NCBI GenBank assembly: GCA_011523445.1
Contig: WTGT01000085.1
Coordinates: 1 to 14,126, forward strand
Reading direction: 5' to 3'
Length of the DNA stretch: 14,126 bases
Origin: Paracoccaceae bacterium
GTDB taxonomy: Bacteria > Pseudomonadota > Alphaproteobacteria > Rhodobacterales > Rhodobacteraceae
Shown: in pieces, positions 6,677 to 14,126 of the stretch
How the letters are laid out: every line of letters starts with the position of its first letter
How positions within the stretch are numbered: the stretch's first letter is position 1
Made by a program: the position numbers and the translations under genes
Notes under the pieces: generated by a model
Database searches by the model: none
Told to the model about the DNA's origin: nothing
The model's input: the letters and a program-made list of their open reading frames with translations, nothing else

Positions 6677-8704
6677 TTATGGGGTCAGAAATCCCCGTTT
6701 CTTCAACAAGGCCTCGGGAGTTGGCAATTTGCCCCTGAATTCCAGATAAAGTTCATCTGCCTCCCTTGATCCACCAGCCGACAGGATATGCTTTTCCAAA
6801 CGTTGGGCCGTTGCCTGATTGAAGGGACCCCCTTCCTCCAGGAAGCATTCGAAGGCATCGGCATCCATGACTTCCGACCACATATAACTGTAATATCCGG
6901 AGGAATATCCGTCGGTTGCAAAGACATGGGAAAAATTGCTGGTACCGTGTCGCATTTTGATTTCTGGAGGCAATGCAATTTTCTGAAGTATCTCTTCGGC
7001 CCTCTCCAAGGGATTGTCAGGTGGGTTATCATCATGAAGTTCAAGGTCAACAAAAGCACTTGCAAGATATTCTACGGTTGCAAAACCCATATCAAAATTT
7101 CTGGCTCTTAAAACCTTACTCAACAATGAATCCGGTATTGGTTCACCCGTTTCGGAATGGAGTCCGAATTTTGTCAGTATATCAGGCAGTTCCATCCAGT
7201 GTTCGAATAGCTGGCTAGGCAATTCAACGAAATCCCTGGCTACCGAAGTACCTGAAATGCTCTCGTATGTCACCTCGGAAAGCATGGAGTGCAAGGCATG
7301 GCCGAATTCGTGAAACAGGGTTCGTGTATCATCAAATGACAACAGGCAAGGTTCACCTTCCTCCGGTTTGACAAAATTGCAAACATTGACCGTAATTGGT
7401 CTGACTCGTTCACCCAAATTACGCTGTGATCTGAAAGCTGAACACCAAGCTCCGGACCTTTTGCCGGATCGGGCAAAATAATCTCCGATGAATATGGCCA
7501 GATGTTGGTTATCCTTGCGAACTTCCCAAGCCCTGCAGTCAGGATGATACAAGGGGACATCCAATTTGATAAAAGTCAATCCGAACAATCTGTTTGCGCA
7601 ATGGAAGACAGCTTCAAGCATCAGGTCCAATTGAAAATACTTCTTGACCTGATTTTCATTGTAATCAAATTCCACCAATCTCCGTTTTTCTGCATAATAC
7701 CTCCAGTCCCAGGGTTTCAGTGCATCGTTTATTCCATCTTCCTGCAACATGTCCTGAAGTATTGAACGGTCAGCAATTACCTGCTCCCTGGCAGGTTGCC
7801 AGACTTGTTCGAGCAAATTGCGAACCTTGTCAGGAGACTTGGCCATTTCGATTTTCAGCTTGAATTCGGAATAGTTTTCAAAACCCAACAATCTGGCCAA
7901 CTCGAAACGATATTTCAGGATCTTGTCAATGATGTCCTCGGTATTGTTCTCATTCTGGTTTGCTCCTCGACCAACCCAAGCATTGTAGGCAATTTCCCTT
8001 AGGTCTCTTCTGGATGAGTACTGGAGAAAGGGAACAATAAGGGAACGATTGAGGGTTATGACATATCCCCCAAGGTTCTTTTCAGATGCGGCAATTTTCA
8101 TACCTTCAACCAGATATCCAGGCAACCCATCCAACTTATCTTCGGATACCTCAAGGTACCATTCATTCTCCTCTTTCAATATGTTTTGAGAAAAGTTCGT
8201 TGTCAGGGACGCAAGTTGTTCCCTCAGGTACCTCAATCTTTCCTTGTCTTTCTCATTGAGATCACAACCGGACCGAAGGAAGTTCCTGTGATACAGTTCC
8301 AGAACCCTGTTTTGCTCAGGATTCAAGGCTAATTGATCCCGGTTTTTCCAAAGGTGATCAATTCTTTGAAACAATTTTCCGTTCAAAATTATATCTGATG
8401 AATACTTGGCGAACTTGGGAGAAAATTCTGTTTCAAGATTCCTCCGCAACTCATTGCTGCTGGATGCACTCAGGTTGAAGAAAACTCCTGCAACATCATT
8501 CAATTGCTTTTCCGCCAGCTCCATTCTTTCTATGGTATTCTCGAAGGTAGGTGTTTGCTTATTCTCGCCAATCCGATTGAATTCCTGCAGGGAGTTTTCC
8601 AGCGTATGGTCAAGTGCCTCACTGAAATGTCTGTCCTCTATCTTGTCAAATGGCGGAAGACCGAAGGGAGTGTCCCAGTTCTGTAGAAGTGGATTCAAGG
8701 TCAT
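6677..8704 (-). CDS. M3-family zinc oligopeptidase (Dcp / oligopeptidase A type)
   Basis: This is a cytoplasmic thimet-oligopeptidase-like metallopeptidase of 675 residues, the normal length, that degrades short peptides. Seen: the zinc site TLFHEFGHALH (HEFGH at 465-469) and the third ligand in ARDFVELPSQ (E494, 25 residues after the last histidine). The C-terminal substrate-closing segment SSGYYSYMWSEVMDADAF is also present. The N-terminal helical half has the usual NPLLQNWDTPFGLPPF opening. The open frame could begin at TTG 8749, but the ATG at 8704 is chosen because AGGAG (8713-8717) lies eight bases upstream and the family's opening follows directly. Dcp (peptidyl-dipeptidase) and OpdA are hard to separate by motif; the RDFVELPSQ form leans to Dcp-like. 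It lies 103 bases downstream of the ABC ATPase on the same strand. Confidence 0.93.
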   Translation of the reverse strand: MTLNPLLQNWDTPFGLPPFDKIEDRHFSEALDHTLENSLQEFNRIGENKQTPTFENTIERMELAEKQLNDVAGVFFNLSASSSNELRRNLETEFSPKFAKYSSDIILNGKLFQRIDHLWKNRDQLALNPEQNRVLELYHRNFLRSGCDLNEKDKERLRYLREQLASLTTNFSQNILKEENEWYLEVSEDKLDGLPGYLVEGMKIAASEKNLGGYVITLNRSLIVPFLQYSSRRDLREIAYNAWVGRGANQNENNTEDIIDKILKYRFELARLLGFENYSEFKLKIEMAKSPDKVRNLLEQVWQPAREQVIADRSILQDMLQEDGINDALKPWDWRYYAEKRRLVEFDYNENQVKKYFQLDLMLEAVFHCANRLFGLTFIKLDVPLYHPDCRAWEVRKDNQHLAIFIGDYFARSGKRSGAWCSAFRSQRNLGERVRPITVNVCNFVKPEEGEPCLLSFDDTRTLFHEFGHALHSMLSEVTYESISGTSVARDFVELPSQLFEHWMELPDILTKFGLHSETGEPIPDSLLSKVLRARNFDMGFATVEYLASAFVDLELHDDNPPDNPLERAEEILQKIALPPEIKMRHGTSNFSHVFATDGYSSGYYSYMWSEVMDADAFECFLEEGGPFNQATAQRLEKHILSAGGSREADELYLEFRGKLPTPEALLKKRGFLTP

Positions 8705-8807
8705 GTACATGTCTCCTGACGAAAATTGCATCAAACGGGAATAGCTCAATACAGAAACATTTCTGGTTAGATTTAGATCAAAACTGGTGGATTAAAACCA
8801 AAACGGT

Positions 8808-9809
8808 TCAAGAGTCAATTCTTATTCCATCCTTGAATCTATGAACGTGATTGTCTGAAAATTTGAGGGTGATCGGATCCCCAATATTCATTTCCAACTT
8901 GCCGATTATCCTTGCAGTAACCGGGTCATAACCAGGAATTTGTGAATAGACCAAAGTGTCCGCACCCAATTTTTCTATATGCCTGATACTTCCCTTCAAA
9001 ATACCGCTATCATGGGAAATTTCCATATGTTCAGGCCTTACACCTAGAGTTTGGCATTGATATTTTGCTGCTACTTCACCCTGAAAAATGTTCATCTTGG
9101 GAGATCCAATAAATCTGGCTACAAATAGGGTTTGGGGAAACTCGTAGAGTTCCATCGGATTTCCAACCTGCTCTATATTTCCCTTGCTCAACACAACAAT
9201 TTGATCAGCCATAGTCATGGCCTCGACCTGATCATGGGTAACATAGATCATGGTTGCCTTGATCTGCGAGTGTAACTCTGTCAGTTCAACCCGCATCTGG
9301 CTTCTTAACGAGGCATCAAGGTTGGAAAGCGGTTCATCAAACAGAAATACCTTGGGATTCCTCGTAATGGCCCTACCTATGGCTACTCTTTGTCGTTGAC
9401 CACCCGAGAGGGCTTTTGGCTTTCGTTCCAGCAAGTCCTCAAGTTGCAATATCTTGGCTGCTTCCAGTACCCGTTTCCTAATATCGCTCTTTGGTAGTTT
9501 TGCCAATGTCAGTCCGAATCCAATATTTTCCGCAACCGTCATATGAGGATATAAGGCATAGCTTTGAAAAACCATGGCGATTTCACGTTGAGAGGGTTCC
9601 AGATAGGTAACATCATTGTCATCGATAAGGATTTCACCTTTGGTTACTTCCTCCAATCCTGCTATCAGCCTAAGGATTGTTGACTTGCCGCAACCAGAAG
9701 GGCCCACCAATACTGTAAATGAACCCTCGGGTATCTCAAGATCCAGGTTCGGAATGACTTCCAGGTCACCGTAGAACTTGTTCAATGATTTAAGAGAAAC
9801 GTGTCCCAT
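8808..9809 (-). CDS. CUT1-family sugar ABC transporter ATPase (MalK/UgpC type)
   Basis: This is the cytoplasmic ATPase that drives the importer encoded upstream. Seen in 333 residues: Walker A GPSGCGKST (36-44), Q-loop MVFQSYALYPHM (Q82), signature LSGGQRQRVAIGRA (134-147), Walker B VFLFDEP with the catalytic glutamate E159, D-loop SNLDA, and switch histidine VTHD (H192). After residue 235 comes the MalK-type regulatory (TOBE/MOBE) domain, with GVRPEHMEI. It is somewhat shorter than typical UgpC/MalK (about 355-370), the difference being in the C-terminal domain. AAGGA runs into the stop of the preceding permease, nine bases before this ATG; the genes are six bases apart. The ligand cannot be deduced from the ATPase, since one such subunit often serves several CUT1 importers. 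Confidence 0.95.
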   Translation of the reverse strand: MGHVSLKSLNKFYGDLEVIPNLDLEIPEGSFTVLVGPSGCGKSTILRLIAGLEEVTKGEILIDDNDVTYLEPSQREIAMVFQSYALYPHMTVAENIGFGLTLAKLPKSDIRKRVLEAAKILQLEDLLERKPKALSGGQRQRVAIGRAITRNPKVFLFDEPLSNLDASLRSQMRVELTELHSQIKATMIYVTHDQVEAMTMADQIVVLSKGNIEQVGNPMELYEFPQTLFVARFIGSPKMNIFQGEVAAKYQCQTLGVRPEHMEISHDSGILKGSIRHIEKLGADTLVYSQIPGYDPVTARIIGKLEMNIGDPITLKFSDNHVHRFKDGIRIDS

Positions 9810-9815
9810 TACTCA

Positions 9816-10685
9816 CTATCCTTTTATTCCGGTACTGGCAATTGATGCAATGAAGGCCTTTTGCAATACCAGGTAGAATAATAATACCGGTATGGTTATG
9901 ATCGTCAGATAGGCCATGATTTCTCCCCACTGGGTATTTAACTGAAAGAAATATTGAAGTCCCAGCATTACCGGTCGATAGGTTTCTTCCTGAACAACCA
10001 TGATGGGCCAAAGAAGTTGATTGTTGTACATCATCAGGAATTTGAGGATGGCCGCCGTTGCTACGATGGGACCTGACAGGGGCATAATTACCCGTCGGTA
10101 GACTTGAAACCATGTCGCACCATCAATCCTTGAAGCTTCAACCAGATCCTTGGGAAGGTCACGAAAATACTGAACGAAAAGGAAAATCGTTAAAGCATCT
10201 GCAATAAATGGAATGATTTGCACATGATAACTATTGATCCAGGAGGTTTTGAAACCGTCCAATCCTATCCAAGGGAGGTTATTGACGATGAGAAGCAGGG
10301 GAATGGCGATGGTCTCAAAAGGAACGATGAAAGTCGCCAGAATTATTGCAAAAACCACCCCCTTACCCTTCCATGTCAAAAAGACAAAGGAAAAGGCTGA
10401 AAGGGAACACAGAAAAAGGGAACAAACTATCGTAATTCCGGTGATCATGACGGAATTGAAAATAAAGAAGAATATCGGAGCCCGATCAAAGGCACTTGCA
10501 TAGTTGTTAAAAGAAATATCCCCCACAGGTAAAAACGCTCTGAGGGAGGAACTGTCCATTAAAAGCTGCAAATCCGGTTTCAGTGAGGAAACGACCATGA
10601 ATAATATCGGGAAAATGAAGATCATTGCTATCCAAATCAGCAACAGGTATCGCAACGCCAAACCTACCATTTTATGTGCAGGCAT
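9816..10685 (-). CDS. CUT1 carbohydrate ABC transporter permease (MalG type)
   Basis: This is one of two inner-membrane channel subunits. The 289-residue protein has about six hydrophobic segments, beginning RYLLLIWIAMIFIFPILFMVVSSLKP, the typical MalG opening. It carries the cytoplasmic EAA loop EASRIDGATWFQVYRRVIMP (183-202), which docks on the ATPase, and ends in SIASTGIKG, also typical. Its ATG shares one base with the TGA of the upstream permease gene, and AAGGGAG lies eight bases before the start, inside that gene. Equal production of the two permeases by coupled translation is therefore likely. Confidence 0.95.
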   Translation of the reverse strand: MPAHKMVGLALRYLLLIWIAMIFIFPILFMVVSSLKPDLQLLMDSSSLRAFLPVGDISFNNYASAFDRAPIFFFIFNSVMITGITIVCSLFLCSLSAFSFVFLTWKGKGVVFAIILATFIVPFETIAIPLLLIVNNLPWIGLDGFKTSWINSYHVQIIPFIADALTIFLFVQYFRDLPKDLVEASRIDGATWFQVYRRVIMPLSGPIVATAAILKFLMMYNNQLLWPIMVVQEETYRPVMLGLQYFFQLNTQWGEIMAYLTIITIPVLLFYLVLQKAFIASIASTGIKG

Positions 10686-11773
10686 CAGTCTTTCTCCCTT
10701 GTTAAGTACCGTTGGAATAGGGAAATTGACAAGACAAGCAGGAACAGCAGTACTGAAATTGCCGAACCACCTGATATATCCTGCTTCTCATATCCCCTGA
10801 CCACAGCCTGAAAGACCAGACTTTGGGTTGAATCCAGGGGACCACCTCGTGTCATTACCTGTACCTGTGGATAAAGGGTGAAAGCCTGCATGGTAATAAT
10901 GACCATGACCAAAATTGCAGTGTTTCGAAGACTTGGCCAGGTTACAAACCGGAAAGTCTGCCATCTGGTTGCTCCCTCAATTCTGGCTACTTCATAATGC
11001 GAAATGGGAATGGTTTGCAATCCTGACAGCCAGATCACCATATGAAATCCAACACCCTGCCAAATTGACATTGCCATTATGGCAGGTAGAGCAGTAGAGG
11101 TATTTCCGAGCCAATCAACCGGTTCAAACAAACCGAGGCTGAACATCTGAAGCAGAGCATTCAGCAAGCCATTTTGCCCGTCATAGATAAACCGCCAGAG
11201 CAAGGAGACCACAACCATTGAAATGACCACCGGTGCAAAATAAATGGTTCTGAAAATATTGATACCCCGCAAGGGTTGGTTGATCAACAAGGCCAGCCCA
11301 AGAGCAAATCCTGCCTGGATTGGACACACGATCAATGCAAATAGCAAGGTATTAAACAAGGCTTTCATGAAAACAACATCCTGGGATAACACAACCAGCA
11401 TTTTGTCATTTGGAAGTCCTATCCTGAACCATTCCCTTTTTTTGAAATATTGAGGAAAGTCGTCTTGGTTACGGGTAAAATTCCTGACCCTTGGATAAAC
11501 GGGATTACCTTCCTGATCAATCTTGATATTCCCTGCATCATCTAAATCCGGTTCCATCGTCAGCAGGCTAATTCCGAGCATTTGTTGGAAATTGTCAAAA
11601 CCAACAAACTCCGTAGGATTTGGTGAAACTAGTCTTTGATTGGTAAGGGACAGGCCAAAAGCCATGAAAAAGGGAAGGATCAGGAACGTAAAAACCAATA
11701 GGCACGCAGGTAATGCCATTGACCATCCGGCAAAATTTTGTCGTCTGATGGCAAGAACCTTGTTGTTGGGCAT
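10685..11773 (-). CDS. CUT1 carbohydrate ABC transporter permease (MalF type) with an enlarged first periplasmic loop
   Basis: This is the second inner-membrane subunit, 362 residues. A first hydrophobic segment (about 17-42) is followed by a long polar stretch to about residue 135, containing DLDDAGNIKIDQEGNP and WFRIGLPNDKMLVVLSQDVVF. The remaining membrane segments and the EAA loop EVARIEGATRWQTFRFVTWP (261-280) follow. Ordinary CUT1 MalF-like permeases are near 290-310 residues, so the extra length is in the first periplasmic loop. It may touch the binding protein, as the extra domain of E. coli MalF does (inference). The ATG at 11773 has no well-placed Shine-Dalgarno: the nearest AGGA is 15 bases away and partly inside a small hairpin. 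Confidence 0.93.
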   Translation of the reverse strand: MPNNKVLAIRRQNFAGWSMALPACLLVFTFLILPFFMAFGLSLTNQRLVSPNPTEFVGFDNFQQMLGISLLTMEPDLDDAGNIKIDQEGNPVYPRVRNFTRNQDDFPQYFKKREWFRIGLPNDKMLVVLSQDVVFMKALFNTLLFALIVCPIQAGFALGLALLINQPLRGINIFRTIYFAPVVISMVVVSLLWRFIYDGQNGLLNALLQMFSLGLFEPVDWLGNTSTALPAIMAMSIWQGVGFHMVIWLSGLQTIPISHYEVARIEGATRWQTFRFVTWPSLRNTAILVMVIITMQAFTLYPQVQVMTRGGPLDSTQSLVFQAVVRGYEKQDISGGSAISVLLFLLVLSISLFQRYLTREKD

Positions 11774-11777
11774 TAAT

Positions 11778-11791
11778 GGATACTCATATCC
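11778..11791 (-). other. Small hairpin next to the start of the MalF-type permease gene
   Basis: GGATA-CTCA-TATCC forms a 5-bp stem with a 4-base loop ending four bases before the permease start codon. The only AGGA near this start lies partly in the stem. It may lower permease translation relative to the binding protein. Confidence 0.4.
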
Positions 11792-11795
11792 TGAA

Positions 11796-11825
11796 ATGCC
11801 AGGGCCCGAAAATAGGCCCCAGCAT
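11796..11825 (-). other. Strong intercistronic stem-loop between binding-protein and permease genes
   Basis: ATGCCAGGGCC (11796-11806) pairs with GGCCCCAGCAT (11815-11825) over 11 positions, nine Watson-Crick and two G-T on the RNA strand, around an 8-base loop. It begins 21 bases after the binding-protein stop and has no T-run on the leftward strand, so it is not a full terminator. Hairpins here in sugar ABC operons (malE-malF is the known example) protect the upstream mRNA from 3' decay and reduce downstream expression. I infer the same role. Read rightward it is followed by TTTTT, but no rightward gene precedes it. Confidence 0.6.
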
Positions 11826-11846
11826 GAATTTTTGAATCAATAAATT

Positions 11847-13103
11847 TTATTGATAGCCATTGTTTTGATCGATGTCCGCATCGATCTCGTCAGCTGCAGC
11901 ATCAAGTGTATCTGCAACATCTGCTCCGTTGGCTATATCGGCCATGGCTTTCTCGAAAACCTTTCCACCAACGACATATGCGGGTGTTACAGCCCTCAAG
12001 GTTGCTTGGGCGTTGGACAGACCATAAAAGACTTCCAACGGACCACCCGGTGAATAGTTGGGTGTCATGGCCGAGGCGGCTTCTGTTGGGGGAATCAAGC
12101 CAATACCCTTGGAGAAGGCCGAGAGATATTTGTCCTGGATGGCAAACTCGATAAAGGCGCTTGCACCATCCTTGTGCTCGGACGTGGATGAAATTCCGAA
12201 TTGCCAACTTGCTGCACCGATTTTGGGTCCTGTACCAAAATCTGGGGCTGGCAGAAAGAGCATATCATCACCAAAGGCCTCAAGAGCTGGTAGGGCTGCC
12301 CAGTTGCCATTCCACTGCAAGGCATAACTTCCGTTGATGAATCCTGTTTCCCTATCAGCACCATCCTGGCTTGTACCAGGTACGAGATTCCTGGCAAATA
12401 GTGATTGCCAGAATTCACCAAAGGCAAGGCCGGCATCCCCGTTCAGGGCACCATTGGCCATATTGGCTTCGACATCGATGATGTCACCTCCAAAACTCTG
12501 CAGGAAAGGACCAAACGCATAGGGATACCACTCCCCGGTCCACGCCATTCCCAAATCCAGGGCATAGTCAAAATCACCGGAATTCTGCAGGGTTACGAGG
12601 GCAGCATCAAATTCCTCATGACTCCATGGAGCGTCAAGGGTTGGAATTCTGATACCATTGGTTTCCAGAACAGATTTTCTGGCAAAAATGGCACAGGCTG
12701 CATCCCACAGACCAACAGCATAAAGCTCTCCATTCCACCTTCCCAATGAACCAGGAAGAAAACCATCAAGTTTGGATTCATCGATCGTGAGTGGGGCCAT
12801 ATAACCTGCCCAAGCCCAATTTGGCAATATTGGACCATCAACGTCAATGATATCAGGTAAATTCCCTGCCAAGGCGGCCGCAGTCACTGAATCGTTATAT
12901 GATTCCTGAGGAAACGATTCCAAGGAGACTACCCAATCACTCTGACTTGCATTGAAGTCATCAATGATTTGCTGGACAAGTTCACCTTCCAAATGATTAC
13001 CAGCACCATGGTACCACATGGAAAGTTGTGTTTGAGCAAAAACACCACTGCTGGTTAGTATGAAAAAGCATGCGATAATCTTTGAAATTACGATTCGCTT
13101 CAT
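11847..13103 (-). CDS. CUT1 carbohydrate ABC transporter periplasmic binding protein
   Basis: This is the periplasmic receptor of the importer. The 418-residue precursor begins MKRIVISKIIACFFILTSSGVFAQTQ: basic start, hydrophobic core, and likely cleavage after VFA (residue 23). No lipobox cysteine is seen, so the protein is soluble. The mature part has the family-1 binding-protein pattern LSMWYHGAGN, IIDDFNASQSDWVV, AALAGNLPDIIDVDGP, YAVGLWDAACAIFARKSVL and GSYALQWNGNWA. Many aromatic residues (W and Y) fit sugar stacking. The ATG at 13103 is preferred to the in-frame ATG at 13115 because GGAGG (13109-13113) lies five bases before it and would overlap the earlier start. The sugar is unknown: no catabolic or regulatory gene for it lies in the window. 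Confidence 0.94.
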   Translation of the reverse strand: MKRIVISKIIACFFILTSSGVFAQTQLSMWYHGAGNHLEGELVQQIIDDFNASQSDWVVSLESFPQESYNDSVTAAALAGNLPDIIDVDGPILPNWAWAGYMAPLTIDESKLDGFLPGSLGRWNGELYAVGLWDAACAIFARKSVLETNGIRIPTLDAPWSHEEFDAALVTLQNSGDFDYALDLGMAWTGEWYPYAFGPFLQSFGGDIIDVEANMANGALNGDAGLAFGEFWQSLFARNLVPGTSQDGADRETGFINGSYALQWNGNWAALPALEAFGDDMLFLPAPDFGTGPKIGAASWQFGISSTSEHKDGASAFIEFAIQDKYLSAFSKGIGLIPPTEAASAMTPNYSPGGPLEVFYGLSNAQATLRAVTPAYVVGGKVFEKAMADIANGADVADTLDAAADEIDADIDQNNGYQ

Positions 13104-13140
13104 TCTTACCTCCATTACAATTTACTTTTGAAAAAAAAAC

Positions 13141-13169
13141 ATCTTATTTAACTCAGATCATTTATGCAA
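13141..13169 (-). promoter_or_regulatory. Possible sigma70-type promoter of the sugar ABC operon
   Basis: On the leftward strand TTGCAT (13164-13169) and TAAGAT (13141-13146) are separated by 17 bases, each a partial match to the consensus. Transcription would start near 13134, giving a leader of about 30 bases with a run of nine T (13131-13139 in the complement) and the GGAGG site. The surrounding 158-base spacer (13104-13261) must also hold the promoter of the divergent DUF2255-like gene. Confidence 0.3.
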
Positions 13170-13261
13170 ATGAAGGTTTGCCAAAAATTGTATGTGGTGA
13201 CGGTTGGAAAAGCCTAGCGAGAAGTGTAAAAGCAATATATTAACGTTGGTATTAGGAACAA

Positions 13262-13732
13262 ATGACCAGCAATCTTTCAAACATTGCAATTGATTTACCC
13301 AAATTGCTCATCAGGCAAGCTATTCAGCTCTTGCGGCTTGCCCTGCGCAAATCTACAACACTTCCTGACACACAACAAGAACTGGCCGAGCTAGTCAACC
13401 ATTCCCTAAAACATCAAATACGCGCTGGCTTTACCCATCGATTCATCGACATATTATTTGTCACGGTGGGTAATCGTGTATTTTGCCGCAGCTATACTTA
13501 CGGCGAACCATCTTGGCATAGTGCATTTCTCGTAGACCCTACTGGTCAAATCAAATTAGATAAGACCATTGTGACGATTAAAGCCCAGCAGCCTGAGGAT
13601 ATGGACAGTATTGTCCCTGCTGTTAATCAGGCTTATGCCGATAAACTTAAGAAATTAGGTGCACGCTTTATGTTGGCTGGTGCGGTTGAACCAAGAGCCG
13701 AGGAAAGCACGATGGAATTGATTTTGGATTAA
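13262..13732 (+). CDS. DUF2255-like small protein
   Basis: The 156-residue protein has no signal peptide or membrane segment. Its second half, RFIDILFVTVGNRVFCRSYTY through WHSAFLVDPTGQIKLD and TIVTIKAQ, looks like a small b-barrel of the DUF2255 kind. In that family a VGxxVYVRS-type strand is followed by a W-containing strand and an ID-box. The first 50 residues form an amphipathic helical region (LPKLLIRQAIQLLRLALRK) longer than in plain DUF2255 proteins. No biochemical function is known to me. The ATG has AGGA four bases upstream, somewhat close. It is divergent from the ABC operon and followed by a region without clear genes. The family call is from memory of its pattern and moderately uncertain; that it is a real gene is likely. 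Confidence 0.65.
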   Translation: MTSNLSNIAIDLPKLLIRQAIQLLRLALRKSTTLPDTQQELAELVNHSLKHQIRAGFTHRFIDILFVTVGNRVFCRSYTYGEPSWHSAFLVDPTGQIKLDKTIVTIKAQQPEDMDSIVPAVNQAYADKLKKLGARFMLAGAVEPRAEESTMELILD

Positions 13733-14112
13733 TTAAGGAGAGAAACAGTGAAATGGAATTATTTTATTGCGACCTCCAGAAATGGATAATAGTAGCACGA
13801 AACCATTTGACTATAAGTGGCTTGGATCGATTCCTTCTCTGTTTTTCTCAATTTTCCTGAAAGGTTAGATAAATCCTACATTGTCTTGCCTCTAAGACTA
13901 GTAATTTAACCTATTCACAGATATTGAGACAAGCACCACAAAATAATTCAAAAGAAGTAGCCCCGCCTAGATGGTAGGCTGAACGTTTTGGAGATATTTA
14001 TTCAAGCCATCATTTTGTTCGGTTTATTCCGTAAATCCAAATACACATTTCCTGAGCGGTTGAATAAAAGTTCAAATAAAAATATTCCAATAAAATTTAA
14101 TCAAACAGTTTT
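13733..14112. other. Gene-poor stretch at the right edge
   Basis: Apart from the 13-codon ORF above, about 380 bases hold no convincing gene. Visible structure: a 5-bp hairpin GCCTA-GATGG-TAGGC (13965-13979) and a TTGAA-TAAAAG-TTCAA inverted repeat (14060-14075). AT-rich sequence then runs to the end, as expected upstream of a gene. I see no tRNA, repeat array or element end. Confidence 0.5.
13748..13789 (+). other. 13-codon ORF with strong ribosome binding site and triple stop
   Basis: AAGGAG (13735-13740), three bases after the DUF2255-like stop, is seven bases before GTG 13748. The frame reads MKWNYFIATSRNG and then TAA TAG TAG in a row. It could be a small peptide coupled to the upstream gene, the remnant of a longer gene, or chance. 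I do not recognise the peptide. Confidence 0.25.
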
Positions 14113-14126
14113 ATGGAGAAAGGATG
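14113..14126 (+). promoter_or_regulatory. Possible ribosome binding site and start codon of a gene beyond the window
   Basis: The window ends in GGAGAAAGG followed by ATG at 14124-14126. The purine-rich stretch and the preceding AT-rich region suggest a rightward gene starting on the last three bases. An in-frame alternative cannot be judged without the following sequence. Confidence 0.35.

Noticed and set aside
6703..7065. 120-codon minus-strand open frame in a second frame of the M3 peptidase
   Set aside because: It is overlapped entirely by the peptidase, whose C-terminal conserved motifs fall in the other frame.
8752..8765. CAGAAA-CA-TTTCTG palindrome upstream of the M3 peptidase
   Set aside because: With a two-base centre it would fold poorly, no T-run follows, and it has no counterpart elsewhere in the window; chance is enough.
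13782..13868. 28-codon ORF beginning MDNSSTKPF
   Set aside because: There is no ribosome binding site before its ATG, it is very short, and it matches nothing I know.
13965..13979. GCCTA-GATGG-TAGGC hairpin as part of a riboswitch or tRNA-like element
   Set aside because: It is a single 5-bp stem with no further conserved helices or loops around it that I can match to a known RNA class.
1..14126. CRISPR array, rRNA, tRNA or complete insertion sequence
   Set aside because: No regularly spaced direct repeats, no tRNA cloverleaf pattern, no rRNA stretches and no transposase were seen on either strand.

Overview
The window looks like chromosomal DNA from a fairly AT-rich alphaproteobacterium. 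The indications are the coaBC-dut-moeB gene order, a glyoxylate/hydroxypyruvate-type reductase divergent from a periplasmic SH3-like protein (a pairing I associate with Alphaproteobacteria), a CUT1 sugar importer, and frequent TTG/GTG starts. No rRNA, tRNA, CRISPR array or intact insertion sequence was found.

Left edge (1-1588): the C-terminal part of an OLD-like ABC ATPase with a TOPRIM-like domain, whose Walker A lies outside the window. It is followed by a 258-base gap holding a long imperfect inverted repeat and a likely coaBC promoter. Housekeeping block (1589-5771): coaBC, dut (start one base after the coaBC stop) and a MoeB/ThiF-type adenylyltransferase run rightward. A D-2-hydroxyacid dehydrogenase converges on them with 10 bases between stops, and diverges from an exported SH3-like protein across a 117-base spacer with a perfect palindrome.

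Toxin-antitoxin insert (about 5790-6525): a RelE/ParE-family toxin followed by a HTH antitoxin. The toxin gene is odd at both ends. It has no ATG/GTG/TTG for the N-terminal strand, and its conserved C-terminus lies in the -1 frame directly after a canonical A_AAA_AAG slippery heptamer.

Leftward block (6677-13103): a CUT1 carbohydrate ABC operon (binding protein, two permeases, ATPase) followed by an M3 zinc oligopeptidase. Two tandem hairpins separate the binding-protein gene from the first permease gene, the layout expected where the binding protein is made in excess over the membrane subunits. Right edge (13262-14126): a DUF2255-like small protein, about 390 bases without a convincing gene, and a possible new start codon on the last three bases.

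Most of the window is ordinary metabolism. The strongest candidate for something unusual is the split-frame toxin. It may be a one-base deletion or a programmed frameshift; the sequence alone cannot decide.
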